A DNA stretch of 64,000 nucleotides from BS750m-G69 sp964441235 (GTDB lineage: Bacteria; Fidelibacterota; UBA2242), in assembly GCA_964441235.1 (NCBI GenBank), contig CAYTUQ010000009.1, positions 23,989 to 87,988 on the forward strand. Direction: 5' to 3'. The stretch's first letter is position 1. Each line of letters starts with the position of its first letter. This document shows positions 18,055 through 27,217 of the stretch, piece after piece. The position numbers and the translations under genes are program-made. The notes under the pieces are model-generated. The model made no database searches. It was not told the DNA's origin and was given only the letters and a program-made list of their open reading frames with translations.

Positions 18055-20259
18055 TTATCGAACAACCAATAATTTTTGATAAGCTACCCCTCCTTCAGGT
18101 GTCTGGAATACCACAATATAAACACCGCTGGCAATCGCCTGTTGGCTTTCTGTCAACATATCCCATTGTTCATAACCTGTAGATACGGGGAAAGGAGTAT
18201 GCTCGAGCGTTTTGACTAAATCGCCGTTCTCAGTAAATATTTTGATAGTACATTCTCGTGGAAGATTAAAAAACATAATCCTGCGTGGATCATCCAGATT
18301 AAGCAACCCATAATTTGCCCATAACGGATCTTTCAAATTGTAGGGATTAGGCACAATCCTGATAGAATCCAGACTGCCCACAGGACGTTCTGGCTCGACA
18401 GGATAATTTGAAACACCCCACATCCTACCGCTCCAAAGAGTCTTGCCGCGGGTAGTACCATACTTGGAGTTGTTATAAGCATTCGAATAATTGGGATCAT
18501 TTTCATCAACCTTAACTCCAGCCTGGACATAATAGTAATATGTCCCACCAAATATTACTTTTGTATCGAGAAATGAATGCGTGTCCGCCTTGGCATCAGC
18601 ATCGGTACGATGAATCTGTTCAAAAAATGTTGTATCCTGGGTACCGCGACGTCTCATAATCCGGTAACCGTCAAAATTAGACAAGTCTTCGGCTTCGGGA
18701 TTTGACCATGTAATTTGAGTCCCTTCACCTGTGCCTAATAACCACTTATCGGTCGGAGGGGGCGCCATGGGAACATTCCAGTCATGCTCATAATTCCATT
18801 TTGCTAGCGAGACAGTCTTGTGGACAGAGTCAATCACCGTACTGATCCAGCGATCTTTCTTTTTATCAATCTCTGTAGCATCTGAGGGATAGGCAAAATT
18901 CGTAGGGAAATAGCCGGTTTCATAATTCGGTAGTGTTTCGGCAGGTGGATTCTCTAAAGTGCCTGCAAGCCATTTTTCGCCGATTTCTTTGTCTTTCTTC
19001 AAACCTAATGCAGCAAAACCACTCACATAGACAATATGAATTTGCTCATCATTATTGAACGTATACGGCCCAAACGAAGCACATCGATGATTCCAGATAG
19101 AATTCTCGTCAAAACCTGTGCCCAGGCATGTCCATTCTGGACTGCCGAACTCATCGCTGTTTTGCCTGTGATGTGTTCCATCATACTGTCCTGCGATTTC
19201 CTGATCTTTAAATTTCTCTCCGGATATGATATCATATATAAATCCTCTTCCAGTCCCGTCATCACCTCCAATATCAGGTGAGTTCATACTCATTACAAAG
19301 GGTGCAAACACATTGGTTACTTTGGGCTGCAAAGGATCATCAATGCCGTTTGCCGGACTCTTGTAGGGCTCTTTTGATGCATGCAGAATAGCATAAAAGT
19401 GGATATCACTCTGCGTAAGGCGACCATCTTGAGTGTAGACCGGATAGCCCATTTGATCACCATCTAATATTCGATCGTCTGCGCTGTATTCATAAAAAAT
19501 CCGCAAGCTGTCTCCGGGTTTGGCACCATAATAATGATGCCATCCTGCCGTCTGATTTGAGGGATGTTGATCATCAGGAATCTCCGGATTTTCACCCACA
19601 GCGCGGCTCATATAGAATATAGCTTCATGCATACGCATATAGAAGTAAGTGAGCGTTTTCCCGCTCTTGTTGGTCAGCGTGACATCACACACAACATAGT
19701 TGTCATGATACTGCTGACTCCAGGCAAACACCTTTCGGTGCACTCGTATGCCCAGTGCATTCAAAGTAGTAACCTCAGCCACCTGGTCGCAGGTCCCGAT
19801 CATCTTAGTTGCATCCGGTTCACCCCAGTGCTCAACCTGGACATTTATACCTTTTGCATAGCTCGTTGGCAGTTGCCAGCGGACATAATTGGTTAGCGGT
19901 ACCTTCACAACACTAACCGTATCATAAACATCAACATTCTGAAGCACTGCCTTTGGAATAAGCTTCCCGTGGGGATCTGTCCAGTTTGTCGTGGCAAATA
20001 TAAATCCCGAACCCGAATGGGACTGAGCATTTTGGAGTGTAGGGCCAATGCAGTTATAATCTGCGGGCCACCAGCCTTTACTATAGTTAAAACTTCCAGT
20101 CCATCCATTATCTTTTACTCCAACTGTCATTTTATTCACCTTAATAATGACTGTCTGGCCACCTGCTTGAGCAGCAAATACGACTATAATAAAGGCAAGC
20201 AAGCCTGACATACAGTAGAAGAAAAACTTTTGTTTTATACTATGAACTATTATTTTCAT
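18055..20259 (-). CDS. Exported protein with Fn3-like and FlgD/T9SS-like C-terminal domains
   Basis: The 734-residue product has a signal peptide (to ~34, ending AQAGG), a long uncharacterised beta-rich region, an Fn3-like segment at about 525-590 (ITWSNPEAEDLSNFDGYRIM) and a C-terminal FlgD/Por-type Ig-like domain (IRIVPNPYNLKDP, then IKIFTENGDLVKTLEH, ending YQKLLVVR). AAGGAG is 10 bases before the ATG. It lies between the TonB receptor upstream and the PorV-like gene downstream with only 15-50-base gaps, so the three are probably one transcript. By position it could be the surface partner of the receptor, in place of SusD, but it has no SusD-like sequence. Confidence 0.7.
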   Translation of the reverse strand: MKIIVHSIKQKFFFYCMSGLLAFIIVVFAAQAGGQTVIIKVNKMTVGVKDNGWTGSFNYSKGWWPADYNCIGPTLQNAQSHSGSGFIFATTNWTDPHGKLIPKAVLQNVDVYDTVSVVKVPLTNYVRWQLPTSYAKGINVQVEHWGEPDATKMIGTCDQVAEVTTLNALGIRVHRKVFAWSQQYHDNYVVCDVTLTNKSGKTLTYFYMRMHEAIFYMSRAVGENPEIPDDQHPSNQTAGWHHYYGAKPGDSLRIFYEYSADDRILDGDQMGYPVYTQDGRLTQSDIHFYAILHASKEPYKSPANGIDDPLQPKVTNVFAPFVMSMNSPDIGGDDGTGRGFIYDIISGEKFKDQEIAGQYDGTHHRQNSDEFGSPEWTCLGTGFDENSIWNHRCASFGPYTFNNDEQIHIVYVSGFAALGLKKDKEIGEKWLAGTLENPPAETLPNYETGYFPTNFAYPSDATEIDKKKDRWISTVIDSVHKTVSLAKWNYEHDWNVPMAPPPTDKWLLGTGEGTQITWSNPEAEDLSNFDGYRIMRRRGTQDTTFFEQIHRTDADAKADTHSFLDTKVIFGGTYYYYVQAGVKVDENDPNYSNAYNNSKYGTTRGKTLWSGRMWGVSNYPVEPERPVGSLDSIRIVPNPYNLKDPLWANYGLLNLDDPRRIMFFNLPRECTIKIFTENGDLVKTLEHTPFPVSTGYEQWDMLTESQQAIASGVYIVVFQTPEGGVAYQKLLVVR

Positions 20260-20310
20260 GTCTGATTTTCTCCTTAGCTATTTAGAATTTCAAATCATTT
20301 TATTGATCGG

Positions 20311-23300
20311 TCAGAAACTGACGTTGATCCCAAACCAGATATCCCGGGGTTCACCGTACAGCCACATCTTGTTGTCCGGATCATTGATGTACGGTTTTTC
20401 TTCACGCATATCCCCAGGCCTGTCGTCTCCCGCAACATATTTATCATCACTATATTCTGGATCATCATACATGGGAAGATGCAGTGAGGTCAGGTAATTT
20501 CGTCTGTCGTTATCAGTTCTGAAGCACCATTCTTCATACATCCAGTTGATTTTAGTATTGAACAGGTTATAAGCATCGACATAGAAATTAGCATTAACGC
20601 CAAAAAGACTGAATCTCTTTGAAACTTTCAGATCAAACCTATAATAATCCGGCCATCTTAAATTATTCGTGAGATTGCGAATATTCTCTGGATTCCAGGT
20701 AAAAGTTCTCCCTCTTTCCCATCTACCGAGGAAGCTCGCAAGCCAGCCGCCTAAGAAATGGTTATTCAGAATTTTAGGACCCCAATTATCCGGTGTGTGT
20801 AGTGAAATGTTTCCTGTGACCACAGGACGTGTAGTTGGGCGGTTTTCCTCACTCTGGTAAAGTCCTTCGGTTAAGTTCGCTATAGGATCACTAAAAAGCT
20901 CTTCGCGTCCGCTATAACCGTATTTTTCAATCATGTACCGATATGTAATCCAACCGGTTAGAAAATCACCATATTGTTTATTCACATTCATCTCAAAACC
21001 CTGAATATCTTCATATTCATTATTCATATAGGTGGCATAAGAAGCCGATCCGGCTGAATTAGAATATCTGAAATTACCACTCTCAGTAAAATCACTTGAG
21101 GTGTTCCCGCTCTGTCCCGTAACGTCTTTATAATAGGTGCTTAAATTGATCAGGTATTGGTCCAACAAATTGTATGACACACCCAACTCATACTGGATCG
21201 TTCGTGGAGGTTCAAGGTTCGGATTCCCGATCGAATATAAACCTTGTTTCCAGAACCGATAGGCATACATGAACATGTCAGAGTACCGCGGCGTTGATCT
21301 GAAATGACCATAATTAAAATAAAACTTTGATCTTTCAGTCACTGGAAAAGAAATTCCAAGCCTTGGGCTGATAGAAAAATGATTCTTTGTTTTCTCAAGA
21401 AATGTACCACCCAGTGAATCATCGATCGCCCGCCAACGATCCCAGGTGACGAATTCGCCAGCTTCCAGTCTCTCATAAAGCTCGGCCGAGTTGACGCTTG
21501 GTGGTGCAATGAATGCCTCTTCATTAAAGGGGTCACCTGTGGGCCACACACCGCCACCGGAATTGTAATAATCAAGACGGAGTCCAAACGTAGCAACCAT
21601 ACTTTCCAGGGTCAACTGATCCTGAATGTACCCACCCAGTATCCAGGGTTTGCGGTGAAAACGTAATTCGTAGTTCGTATCGTGTCCTGGCCACCAGGTC
21701 CATAGATCGTTGTTCAGATCATAGTAATTGAGCTCGGCTCCTGTTTTGATAAAATGAAGTTTTGTTAATTGACTGCTCAAATCAAATTTCATACGAATCT
21801 GTTGGGTGACTGAATTTTCATTGTACTCACCGGTTTTGGAGTTGAACCTTCGGTTGACACCTTGAGGAGCCTCAAACTCACCGTGAGGATAAAATTCAGT
21901 CAAGTCATTGGGGTTGTACACAGTATCCGGATCTGTTGATGTAAAGCATCTACCATAGGGCATTTCATCGAGCCATATCGGACCAAAATTAATCAGCGTT
22001 GTATAATCCCTGGTTATTTTAGGTTCTGAAAAATCCTTACTCCATCCATATTGAAACGAAAGGTCCCAGAATGTTCTTGTATTGACCATGTTGTTTAATT
22101 TAAATCCGGTCAAAATCGTAGTCTGATCTTTAGGATGGAAAACTGTCGGGTGCCAGTAATACATCGCTCCTAGACTTTGAATAATATCAATATTGTTTTC
22201 GAACATGGTACCCCCACCCTGTTCCAGAGTAGGCTTCTGACCAGTGTCGTAGTGTACCGGGGCGACACCATGCCGTAATCGATAGACACCGTTCAAATTC
22301 AGGGTCATACTTTTCGAGATTTGAGACTTCAAAGTAAGAAGTGTTGTTGATGTCCATTGACTTTTTCTTGAAACAGGTTGTGTATAATTGATATTATTGG
22401 TTTGATTGGAGAGATAAAATGTTGCATCACCCAGATATTTTCCAACAAGTGGTAAAGGACCACCAAAACCACCATCAAAGTTATAGTCAGGATTAGTGCC
22501 TTCTTTATTGGCATGATCTCTGACTGCCTTTTTCTTTTCTTCCCAATTTTCGGTTTCCGTGGTATATTCAGGATAGAGTTCTTCAAGCTTATCAAAATCA
22601 GGAATTGCCTGATGCATCCAGGCAGACCATAAATAGAGATCCATAGGAGTAGCCTGATCTTCAGGATCCCTATTTCTGTTAAACCTTTCCGCTTGTTCAA
22701 TCCATCCATATCTGAACTGATCATAGCTTTGACCTAAATATTCAGCCTCTGCGGTGTCACCAGCAGTTACCTCTAACCATGAATCTAATGATGTTCCTTT
22801 AAAAGACACTATTGGATCCATGTAAGGCCTGAGTCCATAACTATTCGGGTCATACAACGACTTCCCAAACCGTTTCATATGGGGAGTGTTTTGCGTATAG
22901 GAAAAAGTCCCGTGATAAGCACTTTTATCACCACTTTTCGTGGTAACATTAATTAAACCCGAGCGGTAGTTGCCATATTCTGCATTGAAACCACCTGTGA
23001 CCAGGGAAACTTGCTCAACAGCGCTTACTGGAACAGTTGCTTCTGCCCTTCCTATACGAGCATTCACGAGTGACAATCCATTAACAATCGCACCGGTTTG
23101 ATCCGCTGAACCGCCGCGGATTTCCAGATTATTTGCACCGGTAATTCCCGGCTGTTTCTCCAGATAATGGTTGATGGTACGAACACCGGCAGCTTCAACC
23201 ATTTGCGTACCTGTAACAACCTGCTGGCTGTTCGAAACCTCTTTATGCAGGATGTCCCGTTTAGCTACCACAACCACTTCCTGCCCGGGCACAACCTCCA

Positions 23301-23637
23301 TTTCGATGTTAAAATCAACCCTTGCAATACGATCAACAGCTACAATGACATCTGTTTGTGTAATCTTCGCATAACCTATCATGGATACCTGAACATCATG
23401 AACACCAGCAGGTACGTTTACAATAGTGAAATATCCATCCATATCTGTGGCAGCACCCAAATACGTACCAAGAATAATAACATTTACACCAGTAAGAGGC
23501 TTTCCTGTTTCTGCATCTCTAATAGTACCAACAATTTTCCCTGTGGTTTGCGAATACAAAGGAATAGTAAATAGTAAAGACAAGAAAACAACAAACAAAA
23601 AGAATTTTGAAAAATAATGAAAAAAATGAAATTTCAT
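20311..23637 (-). CDS. TonB-dependent receptor with carboxypeptidase-regulatory-like N-domain
   Basis: A 1108-residue outer-membrane receptor of SusC/CarboxypepD_reg type. Signal peptide to ~29; residues ~33-115 form the CarboxypepD_reg-like fold (GKIVGTIRDAETGKPLTGVN). The plug follows (NNLEIRGGSADQTGAIVNGL, then VTGGFNAEYGNYRSGLINVT), then a ~900-residue beta-barrel ending in GINVSF with a terminal Phe. AGGAGGAGG precedes the ATG, and a candidate promoter lies at 23754-23782. It is the first gene of the minus-strand locus, divergent from the GntR gene, and probably imports pectin oligosaccharides or another locus substrate. No SusD gene adjoins it. Confidence 0.9.
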   Translation of the reverse strand: MKFHFFHYFSKFFLFVVFLSLLFTIPLYSQTTGKIVGTIRDAETGKPLTGVNVIILGTYLGAATDMDGYFTIVNVPAGVHDVQVSMIGYAKITQTDVIVAVDRIARVDFNIEMEVVPGQEVVVVAKRDILHKEVSNSQQVVTGTQMVEAAGVRTINHYLEKQPGITGANNLEIRGGSADQTGAIVNGLSLVNARIGRAEATVPVSAVEQVSLVTGGFNAEYGNYRSGLINVTTKSGDKSAYHGTFSYTQNTPHMKRFGKSLYDPNSYGLRPYMDPIVSFKGTSLDSWLEVTAGDTAEAEYLGQSYDQFRYGWIEQAERFNRNRDPEDQATPMDLYLWSAWMHQAIPDFDKLEELYPEYTTETENWEEKKKAVRDHANKEGTNPDYNFDGGFGGPLPLVGKYLGDATFYLSNQTNNINYTQPVSRKSQWTSTTLLTLKSQISKSMTLNLNGVYRLRHGVAPVHYDTGQKPTLEQGGGTMFENNIDIIQSLGAMYYWHPTVFHPKDQTTILTGFKLNNMVNTRTFWDLSFQYGWSKDFSEPKITRDYTTLINFGPIWLDEMPYGRCFTSTDPDTVYNPNDLTEFYPHGEFEAPQGVNRRFNSKTGEYNENSVTQQIRMKFDLSSQLTKLHFIKTGAELNYYDLNNDLWTWWPGHDTNYELRFHRKPWILGGYIQDQLTLESMVATFGLRLDYYNSGGGVWPTGDPFNEEAFIAPPSVNSAELYERLEAGEFVTWDRWRAIDDSLGGTFLEKTKNHFSISPRLGISFPVTERSKFYFNYGHFRSTPRYSDMFMYAYRFWKQGLYSIGNPNLEPPRTIQYELGVSYNLLDQYLINLSTYYKDVTGQSGNTSSDFTESGNFRYSNSAGSASYATYMNNEYEDIQGFEMNVNKQYGDFLTGWITYRYMIEKYGYSGREELFSDPIANLTEGLYQSEENRPTTRPVVTGNISLHTPDNWGPKILNNHFLGGWLASFLGRWERGRTFTWNPENIRNLTNNLRWPDYYRFDLKVSKRFSLFGVNANFYVDAYNLFNTKINWMYEEWCFRTDNDRRNYLTSLHLPMYDDPEYSDDKYVAGDDRPGDMREEKPYINDPDNKMWLYGEPRDIWFGINVSF

Positions 23638-23753
23638 TTAATTTTCCTCCTCCTTTTAATAGATTAAATAAACGACGAAAAACCACATTTAAATTTTATA
23701 TTCAATCCATATACATCAAACAATCTTATTTTCAAATTAGTAATACATATGAT

Positions 23754-23782
23754 ATATTAAATACTATGATTATTGTTGTCAA
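23754..23782 (-). promoter_or_regulatory. Candidate sigma-70-type promoter of the TonB receptor gene
   Basis: On the minus strand TTGACA (23782-23777) is followed after 17 bases by TAATAT (23759-23754), about 115 bases before the receptor ATG. An imperfect palindrome (TAATACATATGATATATTA, 23741-23759) overlaps the -10 and could bind the divergently encoded GntR regulator; this is inference from position. Confidence 0.4.
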
Positions 23783-24512
23783 GCTTTTTTTATATATATC
23801 TCCTTAAACATATTATAATTAGGAAATAGCAAAACATTCAACATTAAAAAAAGAGAATTCTCAATTATTCTATTCATCCGGAACTGAATATTTTTGATTA
23901 TAAAAGAAACAGGAAATTGTATGGCATCTTCACTATAATATAATCACTTATTAAAAAAACAAATATTTATGAAAATCAATATTAGAAATTATTGTGATTA
24001 TCGATGAAAAACGTTAAGGGGGTGTGATAGAATAAAGTTTTCATTCATTGTAATTTGTAATTCTGTCCCGAAACTTCGGGATGAATTTACAATTTAAATA
24101 TGTTCGGGGGGTGAGAAAAAACTAATTACCATTTACTGAATTATATTCATAATGTTTTTACTGAACTTAGAATAATACAAAAATCCATTTTATTTCTTCT
24201 TCCCAGAGGGATGTCTTCGACACACCCCCTAAAGGTTATATCATTACACCTCCTAAAGATGGGTTAAAATCCCAAATGAGCCTTATGAATCAACGCATCT
24301 CGTTAATTAAACTAATTTAATTTTATTGAAATTGCTTTGTCCTAACTATGGGGAAAAGGGGGAAAAGCGTGTGGAAAAATCAATCTCTAAATCACTAAAA
24401 TAAAAAGACTCCAAATTATTTTGGTGCTAATTTTAAAAAGTGTTTGAAATCTCTAATATAATTATTAATATTCAATGTGAATGATGTATGATATATGAAA
24501 AGGAGTTAAAAA
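23783..24512. other. Divergent control region with an inverted-repeat element
   Basis: This AT-rich region separates the receptor and regulator genes. It contains a possible small element between AGGGGGTGTGATA (24017-24029) and TATATCATTACACCTCCT (24237-24254), roughly inverted, enclosing a CCCGAAACTTCGGG hairpin. A similar element lies at 48656-48761. A CCCAGAGGGATGTCTTCGAC motif (24202-24221) is one of several dispersed copies in the window. No gene is seen. Confidence 0.4.
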
Positions 24513-25280
24513 ATGGAAAAATTATTCCCAAAGATTGGCAGTATATTAAAATTGAGTCAAGAAATCTCCAACATAATAGAAGATGCGATTTTACAGAAAA
24601 AAATTCAACAGGGTGAAAAATTGCCGACCGAAGCAGAACTTTGTAATATGTTTGGTGTTAGCCGCACTGCAGTTCGTGAAGCATTCCAAATGTTGGCTGC
24701 AAGGGGTTTAGTAAGAGTGAGAAAAGGAGATGGAATTTATGTTAGTGATTACTCACCTGAAAATGTGACTAAACCGATGAGTTTATTTTTGGAACTCAAC
24801 TTAAGTAAAAACTACATGCTTCATGTTATGGAGATTAGAAAGATGTTAGAGCCTCAAATTGCGAGATTGGCAGCGCTCAGAAGAACGGATGAGGATTTGG
24901 ATGATTTAAGTAAGAATTTGGAAAAGCATAAACGATGCAAGAAAGATGATTCTTATACTCAGGGCAAGATAGATGGAGAATTTCACTTGAAGATTGCAAA
25001 TGCGTGCAAAAATCCAATTGTATCTATGGCTGTAAAACCTGTATTTGAACTGATGCCCAAAACCCGTTCAATAGTATATGCCTATATCGACACATCTCAG
25101 AGTGAGGCAATAGAATACCATAGTAAAATTTTGGAAATGATTAAAGATGGCAATGCTGATGTTTCTTACGAGACAATGAAAGAGCATTTGAAAATGGCAG
25201 AGAGCCGTACACTAACGGTTTTAAATAAATTAGAAGAAATTGATGAAATAAAATATAGAGATTTAGGAGTTTTTAAATAA
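24513..25280 (+). CDS. GntR-family (FadR/UxuR-type, FCD domain) transcriptional regulator
   Basis: The product is 255 residues with an N-terminal winged helix-turn-helix (about 12-80; QGEKLPTEAELCNMFGVSRT with the recognition helix around SRTAVREAF) and a C-terminal all-helical FCD ligand domain (about 95-235). FCD regulators of this type respond to uronates and related acids. AAGGAG lies eight bases before the ATG. It is divergent from the TonB receptor and directly upstream of uronate isomerase, so it probably represses the locus until a galacturonate-derived ligand appears. Confidence 0.88.
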   Translation: MEKLFPKIGSILKLSQEISNIIEDAILQKKIQQGEKLPTEAELCNMFGVSRTAVREAFQMLAARGLVRVRKGDGIYVSDYSPENVTKPMSLFLELNLSKNYMLHVMEIRKMLEPQIARLAALRRTDEDLDDLSKNLEKHKRCKKDDSYTQGKIDGEFHLKIANACKNPIVSMAVKPVFELMPKTRSIVYAYIDTSQSEAIEYHSKILEMIKDGNADVSYETMKEHLKMAESRTLTVLNKLEEIDEIKYRDLGVFK

Positions 25281-25408
25281 TGATTGCCCAATCTGATTAG
25301 GAAAGTATTACAAATAATGCAGTCAGTTTTGTGGAAGCGGTTAAAAGCGCTAAAACTAAATAGAAAATAATTAAAAAGATTAGAGTAGTTTAATTTAAGG
25401 AGGAATCT

Positions 25409-26809
25409 GTGTTAGAAAGGTACAGATATTTCGATTCAGACCAGACGATAAGAGAGATTGTGTGGGATTTATACAAAGAGGCAAAAGATTTACCAATTAT
25501 AAGTCCTCATGGACATGTTGACCCTAAAATGTTTGCGGAAAATGAGCCTTTCCCTGATCCTACTGAGTTGATTTTAATACCAGACCATTATATTTATCGA
25601 ATGCTATATTCTCAAGGAATACCTCTTGAATCGTTGGGAATTCCTACAGTTGATGGCTCTCCATTTGAAAAAGATCACCGAAAGATATGGCAAATTTTTG
25701 GTGAGAACTGGTATTTGTTTGCAGGCACACCGACAGGTTTGTGGCTTACACATGAATTTCATGAAGTATTCGGGATCGAAGAGAAATTAAATGCTAATAC
25801 TGCAATGAAAATTTACGATCAAATTCAGGAAAAATTGGTAAAATCAGAATTTCTTCCCCGTACATTGTTTGAAAAATTTAATATTGAAGTACTTAGCACA
25901 ACGGACAATGCAACAAGTGATTTACGGTATCACAAGAAGATTAAAGAATCTGGATGGAAGGGAAGAATAGTTCCGTGCTTTCGCCCCGATGGGGTGATCA
26001 ATATCGACTCCAAAAACTGGAAAAGTAACATAAAAAAATTGTCAGAAGTAAGTGGAATCGAAGTAAGTAATTACAAAAGTTATATAAAGGCATTGGAAAA
26101 TAGACGAGAGTTTTTCAAATCGATGAGAGCAGTTTCCACTGACCATGCCGTACTTGAACCCTATACTCATGAATTGACGCTTCAAGAGGCAGATAAAATT
26201 TTCCAGAGAGCACTTTCAAGTAAAAATCGTGATGATGATGCAAGGTTGTTTACCGCCCATATGCTGATGGAAATGGCTCGAATGAGTGTAGAAGATGGTA
26301 TGGTAATGCAGATTCATCCGGGTTCTTTCAGAAATCATAATGAGAAGATATTCGAGAAATTTGGTCTTGATAAAGGATGTGATATTCCAATTCAAACTGA
26401 ATACACCAGAAATTTATATGAACTGCTAAATAAGTATGGAAACAACCCTGATTTAACGATAATAGTATTTACGCTTGATGAATCAACTTATTCCAGAGAG
26501 TTGGCTCCTTTGGCTGGGCATTATCCTGCATTAAAATTAGGCCCTGCGTGGTGGTTTCATGATAGTATTGAAGGAATGATGCGTTATCGTCAAATGGTTA
26601 TGGAAACTGCAGGAGTTTATAATACAGTAGGATTTAACGATGATACCAGAGCTTTTCCCTCTATTCCAGCACGTCATGATTTATCCAGGAGAGTAGATTC
26701 CAACTTTTTGGCTACTAAGGTCTCTCAGCACATAATTGATATAGAAGATGCAAGGAGAATTAGTAAAGCACTTGCTTATGATTTAGCAAAAAAATCTTAT
26801 AGGCTGTAA
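25409..26809 (+). CDS. uxaC: Uronate (glucuronate/galacturonate) isomerase
   Basis: A 466-residue amidohydrolase-superfamily enzyme that converts D-galacturonate to D-tagaturonate and D-glucuronate to D-fructuronate in the cytoplasm. It shows the family's metal-ligand motif SPHGHVDP near residue 33 and the C-terminal signature GFNDDTRAFPSIPARHDLSR. Length is as expected for UxaC. The start is a GTG at 25409 with AAGGAGGAAT at good spacing. It lies 128 bases after the GntR gene and links external pectin digestion to central metabolism. The expected next enzyme, a tagaturonate/fructuronate reductase, survives only as a fragment immediately downstream. Confidence 0.95.
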   Translation: MLERYRYFDSDQTIREIVWDLYKEAKDLPIISPHGHVDPKMFAENEPFPDPTELILIPDHYIYRMLYSQGIPLESLGIPTVDGSPFEKDHRKIWQIFGENWYLFAGTPTGLWLTHEFHEVFGIEEKLNANTAMKIYDQIQEKLVKSEFLPRTLFEKFNIEVLSTTDNATSDLRYHKKIKESGWKGRIVPCFRPDGVINIDSKNWKSNIKKLSEVSGIEVSNYKSYIKALENRREFFKSMRAVSTDHAVLEPYTHELTLQEADKIFQRALSSKNRDDDARLFTAHMLMEMARMSVEDGMVMQIHPGSFRNHNEKIFEKFGLDKGCDIPIQTEYTRNLYELLNKYGNNPDLTIIVFTLDESTYSRELAPLAGHYPALKLGPAWWFHDSIEGMMRYRQMVMETAGVYNTVGFNDDTRAFPSIPARHDLSRRVDSNFLATKVSQHIIDIEDARRISKALAYDLAKKSYRL

Positions 26810-26820
26810 AAATTTTAGAG

Positions 26821-27081
26821 GTAAGTAAAATACTATTAGACGAAATCACTAAATGGTATGATCTTCAAGATAAAATAATAGTTACTACCGGCGGTGCGGG
26901 TATTTTGTGCTCAGAGATAGCCCGTGCATTAGTTGGAAGTGGAGCAAAAGTGGTGATACTGGATATTAATCCAGATCAGGCTGAAAAGGCTATTGAGAAA
27001 ATAAAAGTGGAAAAAGGAGAAATAAGCTATACAAAACTTTTGAAATCGAAGAATTTATTTTACACTGGGATATTAAAATAA
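26821..27081 (+). pseudogene. Truncated SDR (fructuronate/mannonate oxidoreductase-like) remnant
   Basis: The frame reads as the N-terminal third of a short-chain dehydrogenase: YDLQDKIIVTTGGAGILCSE (the TGxxxGxG nucleotide-binding turn appears as TGGAGILCS), then GAKVVILDINPDQAEKA, and ends in unrelated residues at a stop at 27079. No ATG/GTG/TTG start is in place. The catalytic Ser-Tyr-Lys part is gone. Such SDRs commonly follow uxaC as fructuronate/mannonate oxidoreductases, so this looks like a decayed pathway gene, its function perhaps supplied elsewhere. Confidence 0.65.
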
Positions 27082-27217
27082 AAATAATTTTCTATTCTCT
27101 TCGATCTAAGCGGTTTATGAATTAATCAGGTTATAAAAACAACAAAATCTACTTCGAAATATTTTTTTCAACAATCAATCATTTAGACAATTCTATGAAT
27201 ATAGTGTTATTGTTCTT

